In this document: positions 1 to 5,613 of the stretch, one piece after another
Numbering within the stretch: position 1 is the first letter of the stretch
Layout: each line of letters starts with the position of its first letter
Source: JAHRVQ01 sp046290215
GTDB taxonomy: Bacteria; Pseudomonadota; Gammaproteobacteria; Pseudomonadales; Azotimanducaceae
NCBI GenBank assembly: GCA_046290215.1
Contig: JBKAGC010000171.1
Location: forward strand, 1 to 7,888
DNA: 7,888 nt
Direction of reading: 5' to 3'
The notes under the pieces: model-generated
Seen by the model: only the letters and a program-made list of their open reading frames with translations
Database searches by the model: none
Told to the model about the DNA's origin: nothing
Translations under genes and position numbers: made by a program

Positions 1-1677
1 GCCGGGATCGCGGCGAGCCTGCAATACCGCGCGGGCCGGTTCACCATCGGCACCGGCGGCCTCAGCTACAGCATCGTGCAACACCAGTGCGCTTTCCACT
101 TCGGCTGTGCCCATGCGATGGCCGGAAACGTTGAGCACGTCATCCACCCGACCAGTAATCCAGTAGTAGCCATCTTCATCACGTCTGGCGCCATCACCGG
201 TAAAGTAGTACCCCGAGTACGCAGAATAGTAGGTGTCCACGCAACGTTGATGGTCGCCAAACACGGTGCGGATTTGACCTGGCCAGGATTGGCTAATAGC
301 CAGATTACCTGACCCGGCGCCTGTAATCTCATTACCATCAGGGTCCAGTAATACTGGTTTGACGCCAAAGAAAGGCCGAGTAGCTGAACCCGGTTTTAAG
401 TCTGTCGCGCCGGGCAGTGGTGTGATCATGATGCCGCCAGTTTCTGTTTGCCACCAGGTATCTACAATCGGACACTTGTCTTCACCCACCACATGGTAAT
501 ACCACTCCCAGGCTTCTGGGTTGATAGGTTCGCCAACGGATCCAAGCAGGCGCAAACTGCTGCGGTCGGTGCTGGTGACGAACTCATTGCCCTGACCCAT
601 GAGGGCTCTGAGGGCGGTGGGAGCAGTGTAAAAAATATTAACCTGATGTTTGTCACACACCTGCCAACACCTGGAGGCATCAGGATAGGTCGGGACGCCC
701 TCAAACATTAGGGTGATGGCGCCATTGGCCAGTGGCCCGTACACAATATAAGAGTGGCCGGTGACCCAGCCAACGTCAGCAGTACACCAGTAGATATCAC
801 CATCATGATAGTCAAACACATACTTGTGGGTCATGGCCGCTTGCAGCATATAACCGCCTGTTGTGTGTAAAACCCCTTTGGGTTTTCCAGTGGAGCCAGA
901 GGTGTAGAGAATAAACAGAGGGTCCTCTGCATTCATGCTCTCGGGTTCACAGGTCGTGGCCTGATCTGCTATGGCCTCGTGATACCAGATATCTCGCGGC
1001 GCTTGCCATTTAATATCGCCACCGGTTCGCTTCACAACGATGACGCTGTGGACATTTGGGCAACTCTCGAGCGCCTGATCTGTATTGTCCTTCAAGGGTA
1101 TAGGTTTGCCGCCGCGCACGCCTTCATCGGCAGTAATCACCGTTTGGCAATCTGAATCGAGGATGCGGTCCCGTAACGCTTGCGGCGAGAAGCCGCCAAA
1201 TACCACGGAGTGGATCGCGCCAATTCTTGCGCAAGCCAACATGGCATAGGCCGCCTCCGGAATCATCGGCATATAGATACAAACGCGGTCGCCTTTTGTC
1301 ACGCCGCGCGCCTTTAAGGTATTGGCCAGCTGACATACCTGGTCGTGTAGTTCTTGGTAGCTGATGTTGGCATCGTCGTTCGGGTCATCGCCCTCCCAGA
1401 TGATGGCAGTTTGCTCGGCGCGATCTTGTAGGTGGCGGTCAATGCAGTTGACGCTTGCATTTAGCTCTCCATCCGCAAACCAGCGAGTCTCTCCCTTGTT
1501 TAAATCTGCGTGATTAACCTCGCTAAAGGGCTTGCTCCAGGTTAAAAATTCATTGGCCTGGTCTCGCCAAAATGCTTCTGGCGTATCCAGTGATGCCTGG
1601 TACATCTCTAAATACTGATCGTTGGTCAACCAGGCTCGCGCCCTGGCGTTGCCGTTGACTGGATAAGTCTTGCTCAT
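1..1677 (-). CDS. acs: Acetyl-CoA synthetase, C-terminus cut by window edge (and abnormal there)
   Basis: AMP-forming acetate-CoA ligase: activates acetate with ATP to acetyl-AMP, then forms acetyl-CoA; cytoplasmic entry of acetate into central metabolism. The frame is open from the ATG at 1677 to the window edge (559 codons; the family is about 650 aa). Visible landmarks: YTSGSTGKPKGV P-loop at residues 258-269, DTWWQTETGG at 406-415 (acyl/AMP pocket), YYFTGDG with the ribose-binding Asp at 495, ITGRVDDVLNVSGHR hinge region ending near 521, then GTAEVESALVLHDAVAEAA to 541. The start is supported by AGAGGG 8 nt upstream. It lies 17 bp after pgi and is probably in the same transcript. Oddity: after residue 541 the expected VVG-PH-IKGQ continuation is missing and the last 18 codons are unrelated and GC-rich. 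The C-terminal domain with the acetylatable lysine is not in the window. Identity is certain; the state of the 3' end is not. Confidence 0.95.
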   Translation of the reverse strand, partial: MSKTYPVNGNARARAWLTNDQYLEMYQASLDTPEAFWRDQANEFLTWSKPFSEVNHADLNKGETRWFADGELNASVNCIDRHLQDRAEQTAIIWEGDDPNDDANISYQELHDQVCQLANTLKARGVTKGDRVCIYMPMIPEAAYAMLACARIGAIHSVVFGGFSPQALRDRILDSDCQTVITADEGVRGGKPIPLKDNTDQALESCPNVHSVIVVKRTGGDIKWQAPRDIWYHEAIADQATTCEPESMNAEDPLFILYTSGSTGKPKGVLHTTGGYMLQAAMTHKYVFDYHDGDIYWCTADVGWVTGHSYIVYGPLANGAITLMFEGVPTYPDASRCWQVCDKHQVNIFYTAPTALRALMGQGNEFVTSTDRSSLRLLGSVGEPINPEAWEWYYHVVGEDKCPIVDTWWQTETGGIMITPLPGATDLKPGSATRPFFGVKPVLLDPDGNEITGAGSGNLAISQSWPGQIRTVFGDHQRCVDTYYSAYSGYYFTGDGARRDEDGYYWITGRVDDVLNVSGHRMGTAEVESALVLHDAVAEAAGADGEPARAVLQARRDPG

Positions 1678-1685
1678 CTTGGGTT

Positions 1686-1691
1686 CCCTCT
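1686..1691 (-). promoter_or_regulatory. Ribosome binding site of acs
   Basis: AGAGGG on the minus strand, 8 nt before the acs ATG and only a few bases after the pgi stop codon. It fixes the acs start and shows that acs has its own ribosome entry although the pgi-acs gap is only 17 bp. Confidence 0.7.
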
Positions 1692-1694
1692 AAG

Positions 1695-3299
1695 TTACGA
1701 ATTGGTCCTCGTTGCTTGATAAAGACGCAGCAGGTTTTCGGTTGACGGATCTAACGACACGCTACTGCCAGCCATGGCAGATAATATCTGACTGCCTAGT
1801 TCTTTACCGAGTTCAACACCCCATTGGTCAAATGGGTTGATGGCCCAGAACATGGCCTGGACGAATACCTTATGCTCATACATGGCGATCAGTGCGCCAA
1901 TACTTGCTGGCGTTACTTGATCTAGCAAAATCGTATTGGATGGCCGGTTACCAGGCATCACCTTATGCGCTCGCTTTAAGTCTGATGATTCAAGCCCGAG
2001 TTCTGCGATAGAGCGGCCAATCATCAGGGCCTGCGCCTGGCTAAGACCGCTGGCAATGAGTTTGTCATGATGACTTTGCATGTCATGGTCTGGGCGTAGG
2101 GTGAGAATAAAGTCTAGGCCGGTAAAGCGTGTGCCCTGGTGCAACAGTTGGTGAAAAGCATGTTGGCCGTTGGTACCTTCACCACCCCAAATAATCGCGC
2201 CAGTATCGTGTTTGATAGGTTGGCCGGCGGCACTGACAGACTTGCCATTGCTTTCCATATCCACTTGTTGCAAATGATCTGGTAGCAGCCTGAGGCGGTG
2301 ATCATAGGTAAGCACTGCATGAGAAGAGCTGTGGAAGCAGTGTTGATAAAGTACGCCAAGAAAACCAAGCACCACAGGGATATTTTGTTCTGGGGGCGCG
2401 CTTTGAAAGTGCTGGTCCATGGCTGCTGCACCTTCAAGCAGCTCGCGAAACGCTTCGAAACCATAACGGATGGCAATGGGCACACCCACGGCGCTCCAGA
2501 GACTATACCGGCCGCCAACCCAGTCCCACATGGGTAAGATGTTGGCTGCTGCCACACCGTAAGCCGCTGCTGCTTCGGTATTTGCCGAGACTGCCAGCAA
2601 GTGCGGGGTAATCTCAGGCAGAGCGGACTCTAGCCAGGCTTTAGCGGTATCTGCATTGGCTTTGGTTTCCAGCGTGGTAAAAGTTTTCGAGACAACAATG
2701 ACTAACGTCTCGCTAGGGTCCAACGTTGCCAGCACTTGTTGAATATGATGGCCATCCACGTTGGCAATGTAGTGACATTCAATATCAGTGGCGACGTTGC
2801 GCCGGCTGCAGAGGGCTTCATCTACCATATTGGGGCCAAGGAAAGAGCCGCCAATACCAATGTGCACCACATTGCGAATTGGCTTTCCGGTCGCGCCACT
2901 CCAACTGCCATCGCGTAGCCTGTTGGTCATCTCACGGATTCTAGAGAGCGTATCCTGAACTTCTGCAAAGCTGCCTTGCAAGTGTTCGTTAGGTGCTTCG
3001 TTTGCTCGCAGCAAGGTGTGTAACGCGGCTCGTTGCTCGGTGTTATTCACCATAGCGCCCTGGAACATTTGCTGGATCAAGTCCGGGAGTTCCAGTTCTG
3101 CGGCGCAGGCTTTTAATAAGTCTTGAGTGCGCGCATCAAAAAAGTTTTTTGAATAGTCGAGCTTGATGCCCGCTGCGTCAATAAAAAATCGCCTGGCGCG
3201 CCCGGCATCATTGGCAAAAAGCTCGGTGAGCTGGGAGCCTTGTAGCTCCTTTGCGTGGGCTTTGAGTTCGGGCCAGACAGATAGCGGTAGATCACTCAT
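1695..3299 (-). CDS. pgi: Glucose-6-phosphate isomerase
   Basis: Interconverts glucose-6-phosphate and fructose-6-phosphate in glycolysis/gluconeogenesis; soluble, normally dimeric. 534 aa, close to the family length (about 550). Family landmarks in order: GIGGSFLG at 148-155 and SKTFTT at 204-209 (phosphate binding), the PROSITE-type signature DWVGGRYSLWSAVG at 259-272, MESNGKSV with catalytic Glu349, EGTNGQHAFHQLLHQGT with catalytic His380, and QWGVELGK with catalytic Lys499. All key residues are present. The ATG is only 2 bp after the dNK stop (TAA-CT-ATG) and has no clear Shine-Dalgarno, so translation is probably coupled to the upstream gene. acs follows after 17 bp. In Pseudomonas pgi also precedes acs, but behind panBCD, which is absent here. 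Confidence 0.97.
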   Translation of the reverse strand: MSDLPLSVWPELKAHAKELQGSQLTELFANDAGRARRFFIDAAGIKLDYSKNFFDARTQDLLKACAAELELPDLIQQMFQGAMVNNTEQRAALHTLLRANEAPNEHLQGSFAEVQDTLSRIREMTNRLRDGSWSGATGKPIRNVVHIGIGGSFLGPNMVDEALCSRRNVATDIECHYIANVDGHHIQQVLATLDPSETLVIVVSKTFTTLETKANADTAKAWLESALPEITPHLLAVSANTEAAAAYGVAAANILPMWDWVGGRYSLWSAVGVPIAIRYGFEAFRELLEGAAAMDQHFQSAPPEQNIPVVLGFLGVLYQHCFHSSSHAVLTYDHRLRLLPDHLQQVDMESNGKSVSAAGQPIKHDTGAIIWGGEGTNGQHAFHQLLHQGTRFTGLDFILTLRPDHDMQSHHDKLIASGLSQAQALMIGRSIAELGLESSDLKRAHKVMPGNRPSNTILLDQVTPASIGALIAMYEHKVFVQAMFWAINPFDQWGVELGKELGSQILSAMAGSSVSLDPSTENLLRLYQATRTNS

Positions 3300-3301
3300 A
3301 G

Positions 3302-3955
3302 TTACAGCATAGAGGGTGATGGATTGTAGTAATGGCGACCGCGGGTAACCGAGCTAATAAACTCTAACAAGCGCGTAAAGTCTTCATCGTTATTCACCAG
3401 ATCAATCTCTGCAGCGTTCACGATCAGCAGCGGTGAGGCATCGTAATAGTGAAAAAACTGGGTATAGGCATCAGTGAGCTGGCGCAAATAACCGGCCTCG
3501 ATGTTTTGCTCTGCAGAGATGCCCCTGGCCTGGATTCGATCCAGTAACACATTGATCGGTGCTTGTAGGTAAATGACCAGATCGGGTTTGGGCGCATCGA
3601 TGGTGAGATGCTCATAGATCTTTTCGTAAAGAACCAGTTCGTCGGCATCGAGATTGATCTCTGCAAACAGCCGGTCTTTTTCAAGGAGAAAGTCAGCCAC
3701 TCGAACCGGTTCAAACATGTCACCCTGGCGGAGTTCTTGTATTTGTCTGGCTCGTTCAAAGAGAAAAAACAACTGAGTTTGCAGCGCAGCTTGCTGCCGG
3801 TTTTGGTAGAACCGTTCGAGGAACGGGTTTTTCTCGGGTGCCTCAAGAAAAGTTTCGTAATTGAGGGCATTGGCAAGTCGCTTGGTCAGAGAGGTCTTAC
3901 CGACTCCGATCGGGCCTTCGACGGCGATAAAGTGAGGTAGGCTGTCTGACTTCAA
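3302..3955 (-). CDS. Deoxynucleoside kinase (deoxyadenosine/deoxyguanosine kinase family)
   Basis: Member of the dNK family (P-loop kinases phosphorylating the 5'-OH of deoxynucleosides); role would be deoxynucleoside salvage. Chosen start is TTG at 3955, giving 217 aa, a normal length for bacterial members. GGAG lies 7 nt upstream, and the P-loop GPIGVGKTS falls at residues 14-22, as expected near the N-terminus. Other landmarks: LEAPEKNPFL with the likely catalytic Glu38, FLFERARQIQE (61-74), VADFLLEKDRLFAEINL (86-102), PDLVIYLQAP (124-133), and a lid-like RIQARG (140-145). An ATG-initiated reading from 4333 exists, but its first 126 residues run antisense-free over the pcnB 3' end in another frame and are low-complexity shadow sequence. 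Gap to pcnB is 34 bp, to pgi 2 bp. Substrate (dA, dG or dC) cannot be told from sequence alone. Confidence 0.88.
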   Translation of the reverse strand: MKSDSLPHFIAVEGPIGVGKTSLTKRLANALNYETFLEAPEKNPFLERFYQNRQQAALQTQLFFLFERARQIQELRQGDMFEPVRVADFLLEKDRLFAEINLDADELVLYEKIYEHLTIDAPKPDLVIYLQAPINVLLDRIQARGISAEQNIEAGYLRQLTDAYTQFFHYYDASPLLIVNAAEIDLVNNDEDFTRLLEFISSVTRGRHYYNPSPSML

Positions 3956-3962
3956 TCCAACA

Positions 3963-3966
3963 CTCC
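3963..3966 (-). promoter_or_regulatory. Ribosome binding site deciding the TTG start of the dNK gene
   Basis: GGAG on the minus strand, 7 nt before TTG at 3955, inside the 34-bp pcnB-dNK gap. No ATG or GTG exists in frame between the pcnB stop and the P-loop, so this site is the main support for a TTG start. Confidence 0.65.
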
Positions 3967-3989
3967 AAATTCGAGTCGCTATTGTACCC

Positions 3990-5228
3990 TTATGGCGCGG
4001 GTCTTGGGCGGCGTTTTCTAGGCCTGGAACGGCGCTTTTTTGCGGGTGGTGCAGATTGCGTGGTCGCCCCTGGGTTTTCTTCCTGATAACGGGTCCACCA
4101 GGCGCCCAGGTCATCCAATTGCTCGCCACTCTTCTCTCGCAACAACAGAAAGTCATACGCCGCGCGGAATCGCTTGTGCCTGGCAATGGCGGCAGGTTTC
4201 TTGCCCCGGGTGTTGTGCAGCCTGGCTTGCAAATGCCAGATGTCTCGCATGGGACCAGAAAACCGTTTCGGGATGGAAATGAAATCTTGTTGCCTGGCGA
4301 TGACACCAAAGGCCGCTTCTTGAGACGCGGCAAGATTGCTGTGCCCGTTGTCCTTGAGTTGTTGGCGCAGTTCCAGGAATGCTGGCCAGAGTAAGGCAGC
4401 GAGTATAAATGCCGGGGTGACTGGCTTCTCTTCGCGGATTCGTTGGTCGGTACTGGCCAGAGCTAGCTCAATGAGCTTCATGCTTTGCTCTGAATTTATT
4501 CGATGAGTATCGGGAAACAACCAGGCCAGAAGGTCGTGCTGACGTAAGCTTGCAAAGGACGCTGCACCGTCTCCAGACATAAATAACTTGAGTACTTCCT
4601 CAAATAGACGCGCCGGGGGGATATCGCGCAGCAGGAAGCCGAACTTGTGTAACGCCGCTTCGGCCTTTGCTTCAATACTGAAGCCTAGCTTGGCTTCAAA
4701 CCGAGCAGCACGCAGCATCCTGACCGGGTCCTCGCGAAAACGTTGTTCCGGATCGCCAATCAAACGAACGATGCGTTGTTCAATATCCTGTTTACCGTCC
4801 ACTAGATCCCTGATCTCATCGGTCTGTGGGTCGTAGTAAAGGGCGTTCATGGTGAAGTCACGACGCATCACATCTTGCTCGTACGTGCCGTAAACGTTGT
4901 CAGAGAGCAACATGCCCCCTTCGGTGACAGCACTGCTGCCGGCGGGTGCCCGGAAGGTTGTGACCTCAATAATGTCGCGACCAAAGCGCACGTGAACGAT
5001 TTGAAAGCGACGGCCCACGATGCGCGCGCTATTGAACAGGGCGCGGATGGCATCTGGGTGAGCGTCCGTCGCCACATCAAAGTCTTTGGGCGACTTACCC
5101 AGCAACAAATCCCGGACACAGCCTCCTACCAGATACGCCTGGAAGCCTTTGTCATGGAGCCTTTGAACAACTTTGAGAGCAGTTTCGCTTTGGCGGTTGC
5201 GCTGAAATTCAGCTTTGATATCAACCAT
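3990..5228 (-). CDS. pcnB: Poly(A) polymerase I
   Basis: Adds 3' poly(A) tails to RNA, promoting decay by exoribonucleases. 412 aa, somewhat shorter than E. coli or Pseudomonas PcnB. Nucleotidyltransferase fold: LVGGCVRD with Gly35-Gly36, the metal-binding pair Asp49-x-Asp51 in PKDFDVATDA, and a third carboxylate, probably Glu88, in IIEVTTFR. Then RRDFTMNAL (122-130) and DPVRMLRAARFEAKLGF (167-183), typical of class II tRNA-NT/PAP heads. The C-terminal FRAAYDFLLLRE (354-365) and LGAWWTRYQEEN (374-385) resemble Pseudomonas PcnB. A lysine/arginine/proline-rich tail occupies 397-412, likely RNA-binding. It is PcnB rather than CCA-adding enzyme on context and the basic tail. ATG at 5228 is preceded in frame by a stop 27 nt upstream with no other ATG, GTG or TTG between, but lacks a good Shine-Dalgarno. 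Confidence 0.94.
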   Translation of the reverse strand: MVDIKAEFQRNRQSETALKVVQRLHDKGFQAYLVGGCVRDLLLGKSPKDFDVATDAHPDAIRALFNSARIVGRRFQIVHVRFGRDIIEVTTFRAPAGSSAVTEGGMLLSDNVYGTYEQDVMRRDFTMNALYYDPQTDEIRDLVDGKQDIEQRIVRLIGDPEQRFREDPVRMLRAARFEAKLGFSIEAKAEAALHKFGFLLRDIPPARLFEEVLKLFMSGDGAASFASLRQHDLLAWLFPDTHRINSEQSMKLIELALASTDQRIREEKPVTPAFILAALLWPAFLELRQQLKDNGHSNLAASQEAAFGVIARQQDFISIPKRFSGPMRDIWHLQARLHNTRGKKPAAIARHKRFRAAYDFLLLREKSGEQLDDLGAWWTRYQEENPGATTQSAPPAKKRRSRPRKRRPRPAP

Positions 5229-5335
5229 TGAACATATTAGTGCAGGTGACTCTTATTATGCTCGGACAATATAACAGGATGTTTCGGGTATTGCCGAAGG
5301 TCATTGGTATTGGGCAGAGGAAAATTGGAGCCCAG
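5229..5335 (-). other. Leader between sRNA terminator and pcnB; possible weak promoter
   Basis: 107 bp separate the terminator from the pcnB ATG, so pcnB probably needs its own promoter. The best candidate I see on the minus strand is TTCGGC (5297-5292) with TTATAT (5275-5270), about 16-18 bp apart; both hexamers are imperfect. A short inverted repeat TTCGG/CCGAA lies at about 5282-5298. No convincing ribosome binding site precedes the ATG. Nothing else is evident. Confidence 0.25.
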
Positions 5336-5367
5336 AAAGAAAAAAGGGAAAAGATAACTTTTCCCCC
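5336..5367 (-). terminator. Rho-independent terminator of the sRNA
   Basis: On the minus strand GGGAAAAG (5365-5358), loop TTAT (5357-5354), CTTTTCCC (5353-5346), then TTTTTTCTTT. This is an 8-bp perfect stem, extendable by G-U pairs, followed directly by a T-tract. It ends the sRNA 107 bp before pcnB, so most transcripts from the sRNA promoter should not reach pcnB. Confidence 0.88.
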
Positions 5368-5380
5368 TCAGCGAGCCAGA

Positions 5381-5413
5381 TTTTCGTTTTTATTGTTATT
5401 TTTCGTTTTTATT
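5381..5413 (-). repeat. Two 14-nt direct repeats inside the sRNA
   Basis: AATAAAAACGAAAA occurs at 5413-5400 and again at 5394-5381, giving a 19-nt period with 5 nt between copies. Each copy contributes to AANAANAA-type Hfq/Crc motifs, so the repeat looks like duplication of a binding module. Confidence 0.8.
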
Positions 5414-5477
5414 ATTTTTATTAGCCTCGAACTCGCGCTTTATTATTATTGTTGCGCTTATCGATCTTAGCTGAATC

Positions 5478-5506
5478 TTTATATTCACTTTCCGTGCCAA
5501 TGTCCT
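5478..5506 (-). promoter_or_regulatory. sRNA promoter: sigma54-like -24/-12 overlapping a sigma70-like -35/-10
   Basis: Minus-strand TTGGCAC (5500-5494), 5 nt, then GTGAA (5488-5484). The -24 element is perfect and the spacing is exact for sigma54 (TGGCAC-N5-TTGCW), but the usually invariant GC at -12 reads GA. The same stretch fits sigma70: AGGACA (5506-5501), a 17-bp spacer, and TATAAA (5483-5478). Both predict a start near 5473-5471. Sigma54 is favoured by the adjacent sigma54-activator gene and by upstream half-sites at suitable distance. Confidence 0.6.
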
Positions 5507-5517
5507 ATAGGCATAAA

Positions 5518-5530
5518 AAACAAGGGCTTA
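5518..5530 (+). promoter_or_regulatory. Candidate IHF site between activator sites and promoter
   Basis: AAACAAGGGCTTA matches WATCAANNNNTTR at 8 of 9 defined positions (A for T at the third) and is preceded by an A-tract (5515-5520). It lies 45-57 bp upstream of the predicted start, the usual place for IHF bending at sigma54 promoters. The match is short and could be chance. Confidence 0.35.
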
Positions 5531-5563
5531 GGTGAAACTGAACTGGATAGAAAGTGTGCGCCT

Positions 5564-5613
5564 GTTACCTTAGGTAACGTTTTGTGGGGCTATTGGTAAC
5601 GATTGGTGTTACC
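5564..5613. promoter_or_regulatory. Array of TGTTACC half-sites, probable CbrB enhancer (UAS)
   Basis: Two inverted repeats built from one hexamer. GTTACCT-T-AGGTAAC is a perfect 15-nt palindrome at 5564-5578. GGTAAC-N7-GTTACC spans 5595-5613 and overlaps the cbrB stop codon (5609-5611). Their centres are about 98 and 131 bp upstream of the predicted sRNA start, typical enhancer distances for a sigma54 activator. From memory, TGTTAC/GTAACA sub-sites are reported for CbrB at Pseudomonas putida crc sRNA promoters, which would match. The binding itself is inferred. Confidence 0.65.

Larger units (their letters stand above)
5336..5473 (-). ncRNA. crcZ: Candidate CrcZ-like small RNA (Hfq/Crc-sequestering)
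   Basis: In Pseudomonas the cbrB-pcnB gap encodes CrcZ, an sRNA whose AANAANAA (CA) motifs bind Hfq together with Crc and so relieve carbon catabolite repression. Here the same gap, on the same strand, holds a putative transcript of about 135 nt starting near 5473 and ending in an intrinsic terminator. The body has three A-rich blocks: 5453-5440 (AACAATAATAATAA), 5422-5406 and 5403-5387. Each contains overlapping AANAANAA matches, including AACAATAA, AATAATAA and AATAACAA. The first block lies in a 15-nt loop closed by GCGC (5457-5454) and GCGC (5438-5435). GCGAG (5436-5432) could pair with CTCGC (5375-5371) to expose the other two. No ORF with a ribosome site is present on this strand. It is far shorter than Pseudomonas CrcZ (about 400 nt as I recall). 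Position, motifs, promoter and terminator agree; the function is inferred. Confidence 0.75.

Noticed and set aside
448..711. Short open frames on both strands within acs
   Set aside because: Shadows of acs: the acs frame carries the DTWWQTETGG motif and continuous family similarity through this region.
2114..2557. 147-aa minus-strand open frame within pgi
   Set aside because: It lies wholly inside pgi in another frame; the pgi frame holds all the conserved catalytic motifs.
3956..4333. N-terminal extension of the dNK gene by 126 residues
   Set aside because: It overlaps conserved pcnB coding sequence in a different frame, has no dNK homology and shows Pro/Arg/Cys-rich shadow composition. 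The TTG start with GGAG fits the family.
5228..5470. Plus-strand 80-aa open frame across the cbrB-pcnB gap
   Set aside because: Its C-terminal half is just the translation of the T-rich complement of the sRNA's A-rich blocks, giving a hydrophobic run by composition. No ribosome site, and it is antisense to a well-supported sRNA and terminator.
5511..5530. T-run on the minus strand as a cbrB terminator
   Set aside because: TTTTTT follows CTAAGCCCTTG, but no stable stem precedes it; the bases fit better as an A-tract beside a possible IHF site.
5564..5578. Palindrome downstream of cbrB as its terminator
   Set aside because: The stem GTTACCT/AGGTAAC is not followed by a T-tract on either strand, and the same hexamer recurs nearby, which points to a protein-binding site.
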